Shown piece by piece: positions 1 to 6,909 of a stretch of DNA of 13,295 bases. Source of the DNA: Candidatus Sabulitectum sp. (lineage in GTDB: Bacteria > Fermentibacterota > Fermentibacteria > Fermentibacterales > Fermentibacteraceae). Positions within the stretch are counted from its first letter, which is position 1. Each line of letters starts with the position of its first letter. The notes beneath the pieces were generated by a model that saw nothing but the letters and a program-made list of their open reading frames with translations, had not been told where the DNA came from and made no database searches. A program made the translations under genes and the position numbers. Location of the stretch: assembly GCA_023145935.1 (NCBI GenBank), contig JAGLDB010000035.1:1-13295 (forward strand), in the 5' to 3' direction.

Positions 1-775
1 TTCTGTTTATGGTCCGAACTGCCTGATCCATTCCCCTGGTAAATACTCGTTGATCAAACCCGTACCCGTCAGCAGGTTCAACTATGTCCTTGTTGTACTC
101 TTCAACAATACATCTGAACCACTCATCGGTGAACAGTATTTTCAATTCAACCGGTTGAACCTCTGCAGAATCATCAAGCAGTGGAAGAATTGAAACTGCC
201 ATATAGTCAGTTTCAGTGGAATCAACCCATGCAAACAGAGAATCAGGGGCAAGGAATCTAAAATCGTTGCTGTTGATCTTCTGGAGCATATAGTTAACTA
301 CCGGCTGAATTGACATTGATCCACTGCCCAGGAAAGAAACTGTTGTGCCTTCCGGAATAAGAGCCAGGTCTACATTTGTTCTTGGAGCAGCAGATGTTCC
401 TTCTGCATTAAAAACATAAACTATATCGGTACCGAGAATAATGGGAAGAGAATCCAGCTGGATCTCAATCTCAACCACCTCATGAGCAAGTTCACTCTCC
501 TGCTCATACACTGCCCGATCAAAACTGCTGAAGATATACAATGCGCCTGCGGCACCCATGAGAAAAACAACTAAACCTATAAGACCGGCTTTGCTTTTGC
601 TGGAAGCAGCCAGATCCAGAGAAACAACGCTGTGGTTACCACCCTGGACAATTGGCTTTTGCATTGCAGCTCTTTTATCTTTTCCAGGATCTGTCTGCGG
701 TGCAAGACTGAATCCGCAATTATCACATTTTCCAGTGTTTCGATCATTTTCGTGGCCACAATTTCTACAACGCAT
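1..775 (-). CDS. Zinc-ribbon single-pass membrane protein, 3' end cut by the window edge
   Basis: About 258 codons are visible, read from an ATG at 775 to the left edge with no stop, so the C-terminus is missing. The N-terminus carries four cysteines in two CxxC pairs (C3, C6, C17, C20), a classic short zinc ribbon. A polar linker follows, then a hydrophobic segment at about residues 63-83, then a long domain rich in beta-type and acidic residues. The likely topology is zinc ribbon in the cytoplasm and the large domain outside. A GGAGG ribosome site at 783-787 lies 7 nt upstream of the ATG. The ATG shares one base with the TGA of the preceding lipoprotein gene (TGATG), which indicates translational coupling. 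I do not recognise the C-terminal domain. Many FCB-group and myxobacterial proteins share the plan of an N-terminal ribbon, a transmembrane helix and a unique domain, and their functions are mostly unknown. The reading frame and the ribbon are certain; the role is not. Confidence 0.85.
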   Translation of the reverse strand, partial: MRCRNCGHENDRNTGKCDNCGFSLAPQTDPGKDKRAAMQKPIVQGGNHSVVSLDLAASSKSKAGLIGLVVFLMGAAGALYIFSSFDRAVYEQESELAHEVVEIEIQLDSLPIILGTDIVYVFNAEGTSAAPRTNVDLALIPEGTTVSFLGSGSMSIQPVVNYMLQKINSNDFRFLAPDSLFAWVDSTETDYMAVSILPLLDDSAEVQPVELKILFTDEWFRCIVEEYNKDIVEPADGYGFDQRVFTRGMDQAVRTINR

Positions 776-2457
776 CAAATAACCTCCGTGGTACTCAAGC
801 CGACTGAATCCACTTCCGCCGGGGTATAAAACCCTTCAAAATACTCCTCATCAACATACAGATGATACACCCCGGATAAACTATCAACAAGTGCTTCTAT
901 TACCTGAGTTTCCAGACGCTGTTCGGTCTCGGAGACCACTCTTCCCCTTATATCTTCCAGTGCAGGGATTCGTTCTTCATTAATAGAGTCAAGACGAAGC
1001 CATATTGCAGTAGAATCCGAGAGAACAACAATTGCTTCTTCACCTGAAAGCAGATTGAAAAGTGCTTCCCTGTCATTCTCAGGAATCATTGCCGCTGTGA
1101 GAGGTATTGTAATTGTCTCCTGATCCCGGGCCAGAATGGGAGGAAATATTTCGAACTGATCCATAGAAGCCAGAAGATCATCCCCTGATAACATCATTGC
1201 TTCAGCTGTTTCAATACGCTCTGCATCCGCAAGGAACAATGTGTGGAAAATTCGGCTTTCCTCGATTGGATGATCTTCTCTGATCTCCATATACACTTCG
1301 TTGATCGCCACTGAATCAGAAATAATTCTCGCCGAGATCACAACCTCGTAGTACTTGTCAAGAACTGCTTCCCAGTGTTTCGCATCCAGTCTGCGCGCCA
1401 CATCAGGAATGGTATCCAGCCCGATCTTGATCGCTTCCTCCATCTGTATGTCGAAAAGAGCAAGCCTCCGTGCATAATTTTCCAGCCATTGAACATTATC
1501 TGTCTGCCGTGGAAGCTGCCCTGGAAGACCCATAATGTTATCAGTTACAGAAAAAAGAGTTCTTGATCCACCATCCCAGGTCACTGCTGAAAGAACTCCT
1601 TCCTCCGCCTGAAATGTACCGAACATCATGTGATCCGCATCAGCATTCTCCGCCATAAGATTAACCACATCCAAGTTAACCTGAACGTTGTAAACTGACT
1701 TCAAGCTGTCTTCAAGAAATATCTTTCTTGATTCTCTGGTTCGTGCCAGCAACATGGAAGCTATACGCTGAGAATCACTCTCAAACGGATCCGGAGTGTA
1801 TGTCCAGGTGGAATCGATCTGCAGCATTCGCCATCCAAGCGCTACAGGAAAGGGAGGAATAATATCTCCAGCCCGGGCAGTAATAAGGTATTCGTGATCT
1901 ATCGTATTTGAATAATTCACATCAACAATAGAGATCCGCCCTCTTGTCTGTCTGAGCACTTCATCCATGCCAATCTCAGCCGCAAACCCCGAAAGACTCT
2001 TTCCATCTTCAACCATGGTCAGAACACTGTCTACAAGAACACTGTCCTGATGATAAAAGCTGGTATAGGAAATACCGGTCCCCATGGTCTCCCAGAAATG
2101 AAACACATCCTCCTGTCTTATCTGTACCTGATCAAGACTGTGGGAAAGCCACTGTGCCTGAAGTATTTCCCTGGCTCTTTCGTGGGATAGCCTTACGACT
2201 TCTCGATCGTTACCAAGCCCGAGATCTATCGCATGGGCGATAAACAGTTCTCTGGCGATTATGTTCTCCTTGAAAATGTCTACAGACAGAGTATCACCAC
2301 GATATCTCTCAAACGACTCGCCCACATTCTCTGGAAAAACAGCTCTTTCACCAACTGAGATAACAGCGCCATCAGATCCGTCCACCGGCAACTGCCCGCA
2401 GGAAGAAAACAAAAGTACAAAACCTGCAAAAAAAATAAGTGCAACAATTTTACCCAC
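775..2457 (-). CDS. SurA/PpiC-like periplasmic lipoprotein with two parvulin-like regions
   Basis: A 560-residue protein. Residues 1-19 form a lipoprotein signal (hydrophobic stretch, then FSSC with the lipidated Cys at 20), so it is probably anchored in an envelope membrane facing the periplasm. A helical N-terminal part (about 45-115) resembles the SurA/PrsA chaperone arm. It is followed by a parvulin-like stretch (about 118-220) ending in the typical 'G-I-PPF... G-W-ML-ID' strand pattern. A second parvulin-like stretch lies at about 395-490 and starts with HTLFLADAE, matching the family's SHILV-type strand. The first copy lacks that histidine, so isomerase activity may be lost there while chaperone function is kept. 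The start is GTG at 2457, chosen because GGAG (2463-2466) lies 5 nt upstream. It is the first gene of a two-gene unit with the zinc-ribbon protein. The family call rests on pattern resemblance; a role in outer-membrane protein folding is inferred. Confidence 0.72.
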   Translation of the reverse strand: MGKIVALIFFAGFVLLFSSCGQLPVDGSDGAVISVGERAVFPENVGESFERYRGDTLSVDIFKENIIARELFIAHAIDLGLGNDREVVRLSHERAREILQAQWLSHSLDQVQIRQEDVFHFWETMGTGISYTSFYHQDSVLVDSVLTMVEDGKSLSGFAAEIGMDEVLRQTRGRISIVDVNYSNTIDHEYLITARAGDIIPPFPVALGWRMLQIDSTWTYTPDPFESDSQRIASMLLARTRESRKIFLEDSLKSVYNVQVNLDVVNLMAENADADHMMFGTFQAEEGVLSAVTWDGGSRTLFSVTDNIMGLPGQLPRQTDNVQWLENYARRLALFDIQMEEAIKIGLDTIPDVARRLDAKHWEAVLDKYYEVVISARIISDSVAINEVYMEIREDHPIEESRIFHTLFLADAERIETAEAMMLSGDDLLASMDQFEIFPPILARDQETITIPLTAAMIPENDREALFNLLSGEEAIVVLSDSTAIWLRLDSINEERIPALEDIRGRVVSETEQRLETQVIEALVDSLSGVYHLYVDEEYFEGFYTPAEVDSVGLSTTEVI

Positions 2458-2489
2458 AATGACTCCAATTTCTGCTAATAATTCCTCGT

Positions 2490-2518
2490 TTTACAACCAC
2501 TACAGATATCATTATTGT
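2490..2518 (+). promoter_or_regulatory. Candidate sigma-70-type promoter for the PBP4-family gene
   Basis: TTTACA (2490-2495) and TATTGT (2513-2518) are separated by exactly 17 bp. They match the -35 and -10 consensus at 5 of 6 and 4 of 6 positions. The predicted transcript would start near 2525, giving a leader of about 29 nt that contains the ribosome site at 2544-2549. It is the only good promoter-like pair in the divergent gap. On the opposite strand I see only a TTGAAA without a convincing -10 partner. Confidence 0.5.
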
Positions 2519-2543
2519 TACCCTTTCAAACCGAAATGTCAAC

Positions 2544-2549
2544 AGGAGG
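2544..2549 (+). promoter_or_regulatory. Ribosome binding site that decides the start of the PBP4-family gene
   Basis: A perfect AGGAGG lies 4 nt before the ATG at 2554. The same frame also has an upstream ATG at 2515, but that one lacks a ribosome site, overlaps the predicted promoter, and would place polar residues in front of the signal peptide. The ATG at 2554 is therefore the better start. Confidence 0.75.
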
Positions 2550-2553
2550 AAAA

Positions 2554-3891
2554 ATGTCTTTTCTAATACACATGGTCTTATCTATTCTTGTTTCTCAACA
2601 GCCCATACCTGTGATTCCGTCCTCCTGGAATTCGGGGATCTCAGTCGAAGATTATGACTCCGGGGAAGTTCTCATTAATATCAACGGAGATGTTCCCTTT
2701 AGACCAGCCAGTACTGTTAAAGCGGTCACCACACTTACTGCTCTAAGTACACTGGGTGCGGCACATGTCTACCACACAACAATCCAGGTTGATACCCTTG
2801 ACAACAGTATTTTTCTGGTGGGCTCAGGAGCTCCACTGCTATCCATTGAAGATGTTACCAGAGCTGCAATGGAAACAGCAGCAATCCTGCCGTACAGAGA
2901 AAACTGGAATCTGTTTCTGGATCCCTCTGCATTGACAGGAGAAACACACCTGCCCGGATGGGATTCAGCCGACTGGAACAGAACTTATTGCCCTCCTGTA
3001 GAACCTCTTTGCATTGGAGATAATGTTCTGGAGCTTGTTGTCGCATCCATAAATGGAACTGTAAGACTTCTCACTTACCCGCCATTGCCCGGATTGCAGA
3101 TATTCAGCGAGAACCTTTCTTCGGGACAACGCACGGATCTCACTGTTACAGGAGGTAACTGGGAGACCGGCAGACCCGAGATGAGGTTGTCGGGCACCAT
3201 AATGAGAGGCACAAGAGAAATCCTGTACAAGCCTTTTGCAGGGGCTCCAGGCGAACTGGCCATGGTTCTGCAGGATGAACTTAACAACTGGGGTATCAAT
3301 GCTGTTTATGCAGGAATCAGAGAAGTTGACAATTCATTTTTAACCTCAGCTGTTATGTACTCTGATCCTCTCTGGATGATACTTGGTTCAATGAACAAAT
3401 GGAGTAGAAACATCGTGGCGGAACAGATACTCAGAACCGTGGCTGCAGATGCAACTGGAGAGCCTGGCTCTACAAGAGCGGGATGCGATATATCCGGGGC
3501 TCTTCTGGACAACCTGATGCCCGGCATCACTGGCTGGCAGCTTGCAGACGGCTCAGGTCTGTCCAGATTGAATCTACTTACACCAGAACAACTTGTATCT
3601 GTTTTTTCCGCAGGTGCAGCTTCACTTGAGTTTGGAGCAGAATTTCTGGCTTCTTTTCCGGTAAATGGAGTTGATGGAACCCTTTCCAGAAGAATGACCG
3701 ATCTTCCGCCTGGAGCTTTCAGAGGAAAGACCGGTTCTCTTAATGATACATGCACCATCGCTGGTATTCTTACTTCGATGAGTGGCAGGAAGGTGGCACT
3801 GGCCATATTCCTGGAGTTTCCCCGTGGACAGATATTGAGAGCCAGAGCCTGGCAGGACAGATACATAGCATCTTTATACTACACTCTGTAA
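2554..3891 (+). CDS. dacB: D-alanyl-D-alanine carboxypeptidase/endopeptidase, PBP4 (S13) family
   Basis: A 445-residue periplasmic serine peptidase that trims or cleaves peptidoglycan cross-links. All three penicillin-binding motifs are present in order: SxxK as S53-T-V-K56 within PASTVK, SxN as S284-R-N286, and KTG as K392-T-G394 in the phrase FRGKTGSL. The 227-residue gap between SxxK and SxN is much longer than in class A beta-lactamases and fits the insert domains of the S13 family. The length is also normal for that family. A short signal peptide covers about residues 1-16. Upstream are a promoter-like pair and an AGGAGG site, so it is probably transcribed alone. It is divergent from the SurA-like gene and convergent with efp, with only 19 nt between the two stop codons. 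Family assignment is firm. Whether carboxypeptidase or endopeptidase activity dominates cannot be read from sequence. Confidence 0.93.
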   Translation: MSFLIHMVLSILVSQQPIPVIPSSWNSGISVEDYDSGEVLININGDVPFRPASTVKAVTTLTALSTLGAAHVYHTTIQVDTLDNSIFLVGSGAPLLSIEDVTRAAMETAAILPYRENWNLFLDPSALTGETHLPGWDSADWNRTYCPPVEPLCIGDNVLELVVASINGTVRLLTYPPLPGLQIFSENLSSGQRTDLTVTGGNWETGRPEMRLSGTIMRGTREILYKPFAGAPGELAMVLQDELNNWGINAVYAGIREVDNSFLTSAVMYSDPLWMILGSMNKWSRNIVAEQILRTVAADATGEPGSTRAGCDISGALLDNLMPGITGWQLADGSGLSRLNLLTPEQLVSVFSAGAASLEFGAEFLASFPVNGVDGTLSRRMTDLPPGAFRGKTGSLNDTCTIAGILTSMSGRKVALAIFLEFPRGQILRARAWQDRYIASLYYTL

Positions 3892-3910
3892 CTGCCGCCC
3901 TGTGGGTTTA

Positions 3911-4471
3911 TTACTTTACCCGCTCCATGTACTGACCGGTTCTTGTATCGACTCTGATCTTTTCGCCTTCTTTTACAAAAAGAGGAACCTGAACCACTAC
4001 ACCCGTCTCAAGAGTTGCAGGTTTTGTTCCTCCGGTGGCAGTATCACCCTTCAAACCCGGATCTGATTTTGTGATAAAAAGCTCAACAAAATTGGGAGCT
4101 TCAACCATTATGGGTCTTTCCTCCACAGAAAGCACATCGACCTGGCAATTGTCTGTAAGATAGTTTGCGGCATTTCCAATCAGATCTGCAGAAAGATCAA
4201 TTTGTTCATAAGTGTCGGGATCCATCACAGTGTACGATTCGTCGGTATGGTAAAGAAGCTGATAAATTCTTCTTTCCAGTCTGATCTCCGTGACTCGTTC
4301 TCCAGCACGCCACGTTTTCTCGATCACTTTGCCGTTCACTACATCTTTCATCTTCGATCTTACAAAAGCAGCGCCCTTACCAGGATTAACATGCTGGAAT
4401 TCAGTGATCTGATAGTATTTGCCTGAGATATCTAAAACCATACCTCTTCTAAAGTCATTGGATGTTGCCAT
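3911..4471 (-). CDS. efp: Translation elongation factor P
   Basis: 186 residues, the normal EF-P length. EF-P binds between the ribosomal P and E sites and relieves stalling at consecutive prolines. The N-terminus (SNDFRRGMVL) and the domain I loop HVNPGKGAAF are diagnostic. Lys32 at the loop tip is the residue that is beta-lysylated or otherwise modified in many bacteria; no modification enzyme (EpmA, EpmB, EarP, YmfI) is encoded in this window. The C-terminal phrase RVDTRTGQYMERVK is typical of domain III. A GGAGG site (4482-4486) lies inside the end of aroQ, 10 nt before the ATG. The gap to aroQ is 7 nt, so this is the last gene of the seven-gene run. An aroQ-efp pairing is known in other bacteria, such as Bacillus, where a proline peptidase gene often sits between them; here it is absent. 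Confidence 0.97.
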   Translation of the reverse strand: MATSNDFRRGMVLDISGKYYQITEFQHVNPGKGAAFVRSKMKDVVNGKVIEKTWRAGERVTEIRLERRIYQLLYHTDESYTVMDPDTYEQIDLSADLIGNAANYLTDNCQVDVLSVEERPIMVEAPNFVELFITKSDPGLKGDTATGGTKPATLETGVVVQVPLFVKEGEKIRVDTRTGQYMERVK

Positions 4472-4478
4472 TAATTGC

Positions 4479-4916
4479 TTACCTCCGAAGCAGTTCTTTT
4501 ACCGTTTCTATTGCGGATAAATATCCGTGAATACCTGCACCGGCGATGAGTACTTCAGCACCCCCTGCAGTGAGCATTCTGTGTCTGTAAGGTTCTCTTA
4601 TGTGGATCTGAGAGATGTGGACTTCCACTACCGGCCCTTTGAAAGCACGCATAGAGTCCAGAATCGCAACAGATGTGTGAGAGAAACCACCTGGATTAAT
4701 AATTAAAGCCTCACAGCTTTCAGAAGCTTTCTGAATAGCTGTGACCATCTGACCTTCCTGATCAAACTGTTGAAACAACACCTTGAACCCGGCGTTCCTT
4801 CCCCAGGCAACCAGTTTCAGCCCCAGCTCAGAAGCAGTTGTATCTCCATAAATCAAAGGCTCTCTAGCCCCGAGTGACGCAAGATTTGGCCCATTAATTA
4901 CCGCTATATCACTCAT
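4479..4916 (-). CDS. aroQ: Type II 3-dehydroquinate dehydratase
   Basis: 145 residues, the usual length for type II dehydroquinases, which convert 3-dehydroquinate to 3-dehydroshikimate in the shikimate pathway in the cytoplasm. Active-site residues can be placed: N11 in NGPNL, R18 and Y23 in GAREPLIYG (Tyr is the catalytic base), E54 in DQEG, N74 and H80 in NPGGFSHTS, H100 in EVHIS, and R111 in EPYRHR. The C-terminal GAGIHGYLSAI matches the family's GLGxxGY turn. A13 replaces the Asn often found in the NLN motif, but other family members also vary there. The ATG overlaps the stop of the TPR gene by ATGA (4913-4916), and no clear ribosome site is visible upstream, so translation probably depends on coupling. 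Confidence 0.96.
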   Translation of the reverse strand: MSDIAVINGPNLASLGAREPLIYGDTTASELGLKLVAWGRNAGFKVLFQQFDQEGQMVTAIQKASESCEALIINPGGFSHTSVAILDSMRAFKGPVVEVHISQIHIREPYRHRMLTAGGAEVLIAGAGIHGYLSAIETVKELLRR

Positions 4917-5566
4917 TTATCGTATGCCGATAACCCCAGATCTTCACATTCTTCCGAAGAGAAAAGGTTAAACAAACTTCGGGGAGCTCTTGCCTGGTGT
5001 TCAGACACATCTGTTGAATTCTGTGAGTTACTTTGCAGGCTATTTTCAACCGGGTTTTTATCTGTATTCTTTTGAGCTGCCAGAATAGAAGCCATTCTTC
5101 CAGTTTCAGGGTAGGTAACATCCTGCCCTGTGATCCTGGCTTCTCGTACAGCTTCCTTTTTCTTTTCTCTGGCACTCTTAAGGATCTCTTCAATTTCAGG
5201 ATCACCGGGATATTCGAACAGGTATTCCTCGAATAACTCTATAGAACGGTTCCAGTTACTGTTCTCGTAGTGTATCTCTGCAAGACTCCGTATGGCTATC
5301 AAGTTGAGAGGGTCGATTGAAATCACCCTTTCAAACACTTCAAGAGCCTCATCATTCATTTTTTCTTCAAGAGCACACCTTCCAAAAACAACATTAACCG
5401 AGATGTTTTCCTGCCAGCGAGCCAACCCCTTCCTTGCCACCTCAAGAGCCTCGATATTTCTCCCTGAATGACGAAGTTGACCAGCTAATCTGACACATAA
5501 TGCAGGTGTAGGCAGAGAAAGCCAGCTCTGATAGAGGTCCTGGATATCATTTTCAATATTTGGCAC
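4913..5566 (-). CDS. TPR-repeat protein with a polar C-terminal tail
   Basis: 217 residues, no signal peptide, so probably cytoplasmic. Roughly three tetratricopeptide units are visible at about 21-55, 58-90 and 91-125, with the usual small/large pattern (for example LAEIHYENSNWNRSIELFEE). After about residue 130 there is a lysine/glutamate-rich helix, then a polar Asn/Ser/Gln-rich tail of about 60 residues that is likely disordered, ending in a short acidic segment. The start codon is GTG at 5566, supported by AAGGAG (5573-5578) 6 nt upstream, within the last codons of the preceding gene. It lies 3 nt after the DUF4837-like lipoprotein gene and overlaps aroQ by 4 nt. TPRs mediate protein contacts; the partner is unknown. 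Confidence 0.88.
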   Translation of the reverse strand: MPNIENDIQDLYQSWLSLPTPALCVRLAGQLRHSGRNIEALEVARKGLARWQENISVNVVFGRCALEEKMNDEALEVFERVISIDPLNLIAIRSLAEIHYENSNWNRSIELFEEYLFEYPGDPEIEEILKSAREKKKEAVREARITGQDVTYPETGRMASILAAQKNTDKNPVENSLQSNSQNSTDVSEHQARAPRSLFNLFSSEECEDLGLSAYDK

Positions 5567-5569
5567 TTT

Positions 5570-6526
5570 CTACTCCTTACAGAATGTATCCATTATGATC
5601 CAGCCCTCGCGCAGGTAAGGTTCCTTCCTGTAGCCTGGATTATATATCTCCATGTCCAGAATATACCATACATCGCCTCCATCAAGAACCCTGCTTGTGA
5701 AAGAACCTGCATTCAAGTACTCCGGATTACGCCAGACTCCTGTAAGCTGAAACCCCGGCAGACCATTCTGATTTACTGGCTCTACTGTCAATCTGGCTCT
5801 ATCCACCGAATCAACTGATGCATCATAGAAAAAAAGTCTTGCCATGGCCTCCCGGGCAAGAACGGCGTTTGAATCAGTGAGCGCAACGTCCGTGGTCAGC
5901 ATTCTTATGCTGAAGAGAATAAGAGACTCTTCATCTGGCTGCCTCTGGTACTGAACAAATCCATCTTCAGGATTCCATATGCGGACAATAAAAGACTTGG
6001 GTACATTCAACCTGAAACCAAGCCTGGCAAGACTATCCATTCTTTCAGGTGAGGTCATGCTTGTGCTGACAAAGCTTTCGTAAACATAATCATGCATCTG
6101 ATTGTCGTATGCCCTCTCCAGCATTTCTGGAAGCCCGGAAGGAATCACCGGTGAAACGGAATCAACAACCACTGCGAAGACCTGCTGATCAATTGCCCAC
6201 ACATTTTCACCGCTGTGAATACCAGCACCACCATCCACCAGGGAAGAAGGTATAAGATCGGTTTCTGACTGATCCAGAAGAAAAAGAATAACTCTTCTGG
6301 CCTTAAGAGTACCCTGGAACTCAGATGTTTCTGCAAATGAAAAGCTGAAGACTTCCTCGGGATCCACAGTCTCAACGATCAGATGAAGCTCCTGAAGACC
6401 GCCGCCATCAATAAATTCCGTAAGAGAGGTGCTGTAGACTACAAGAACACCATTGATAGGTCCGATGGAATCCTGTTTACAGGAAAGGGATAGAAGGAGC
6501 AGGAAAAGGAATGATATCTTTGCCAT
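5570..6526 (-). CDS. DUF4837-like lipoprotein
   Basis: A 318-residue protein with a hydrophobic N-terminus followed by Cys at 16 (LSLSC), a loose lipobox of the kind seen in FCB bacteria. It is therefore probably a lipoprotein. The overall pattern fits DUF4837, a family of Bacteroidetes lipoproteins of unknown function. The pattern is an N-terminal strand of the GVLVVYS type, a long central alpha/beta part, then a C-terminal motif of the GVWRN...GSFTSRV type followed by an amphipathic strand with bulky residues (YILDMEIYNPGYRK). The ATG at 6526 shares one base with the TAA of the DUF948-like gene (TAATG) and has no clear ribosome site, so it is probably translated by coupling. The family match is from memory of the pattern and is moderate; the open reading frame itself is certain. 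Confidence 0.72.
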   Translation of the reverse strand: MAKISFLFLLLLSLSCKQDSIGPINGVLVVYSTSLTEFIDGGGLQELHLIVETVDPEEVFSFSFAETSEFQGTLKARRVILFLLDQSETDLIPSSLVDGGAGIHSGENVWAIDQQVFAVVVDSVSPVIPSGLPEMLERAYDNQMHDYVYESFVSTSMTSPERMDSLARLGFRLNVPKSFIVRIWNPEDGFVQYQRQPDEESLILFSIRMLTTDVALTDSNAVLAREAMARLFFYDASVDSVDRARLTVEPVNQNGLPGFQLTGVWRNPEYLNAGSFTSRVLDGGDVWYILDMEIYNPGYRKEPYLREGWIIMDTFCKE

Positions 6527-6885
6527 TATGATCTGTTTCTCATTTTTTCAAAGAACGGTTTCACTGCTTTCATCACAGTAAGTGCAACCGGCAGGTAATT
6601 TACCGTGCTGCTTGCAATAGAAGCAGCGCTTCCAGAATTGATCCTTCTGGTAAGAACCCTGATCTCTGATGCGGTCTGACCAAGTTCCTGACCGGTCTTC
6701 TCCATTTCCTGGAGGGTATCAGAAAGAACAGGTGTAATTTGTGAAAGATCGCTTCTGATCTCGCCAAGGGTTCTGTCCATTTTCTCTAAAACTTTTTTTG
6801 TTCGCCCCATGAGTGTGAACATCATTCCTACAACAAGCCAGAAACTGCATACCCCAACAAGGAGTACGATCGATGTAGCGTTCAT
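6526..6885 (-). CDS. DUF948-like small membrane protein with coiled coil
   Basis: 119 residues. One transmembrane helix at about residues 5-27 is followed by a basic stop-transfer stretch (GRTKK), then a coiled-coil helix at about 30-80 with regular hydrophobic spacing. A short Ser/Ala-rich and hydrophobic tail ends in a basic FFEKMRNRS. This plan (N-terminal helix, then a long amphipathic helix resembling the signalling helix of methyl-accepting proteins) is that of the DUF948/YtxG family, often linked to envelope or stress functions. A purine-rich ribosome site (AAGGGGGA) lies just upstream of the ATG at 6885. It is 24 nt downstream of the barrel gene and overlaps the lipoprotein gene by one base. 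Confidence 0.78.
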   Translation of the reverse strand: MNATSIVLLVGVCSFWLVVGMMFTLMGRTKKVLEKMDRTLGEIRSDLSQITPVLSDTLQEMEKTGQELGQTASEIRVLTRRINSGSAASIASSTVNYLPVALTVMKAVKPFFEKMRNRS

Positions 6886-6909
6886 ATATATCCCCCTTCG
6901 AAAAACTCA

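Noticed and set aside
2515..2553. Longer N-terminus for the PBP4-family protein from an upstream ATG
   Set aside because: It lacks a ribosome site, overlaps the predicted -10 element, and would place 13 polar residues before the signal peptide. AGGAGG at 2544-2549 points to the ATG at 2554.
3306..3866. A 186-codon open frame on the minus strand
   Set aside because: It lies entirely inside the PBP4-family gene on the opposite strand. The sense frame has all catalytic motifs; the antisense frame has no recognisable domain or ribosome site.
3892..3930. Possible shared terminator between the convergent PBP4-family gene and efp
   Set aside because: GGGT and ACCC could pair, but the stem is only 4 bp with mismatches next to it and no T-run follows on either strand. 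No hairpin can be supported.
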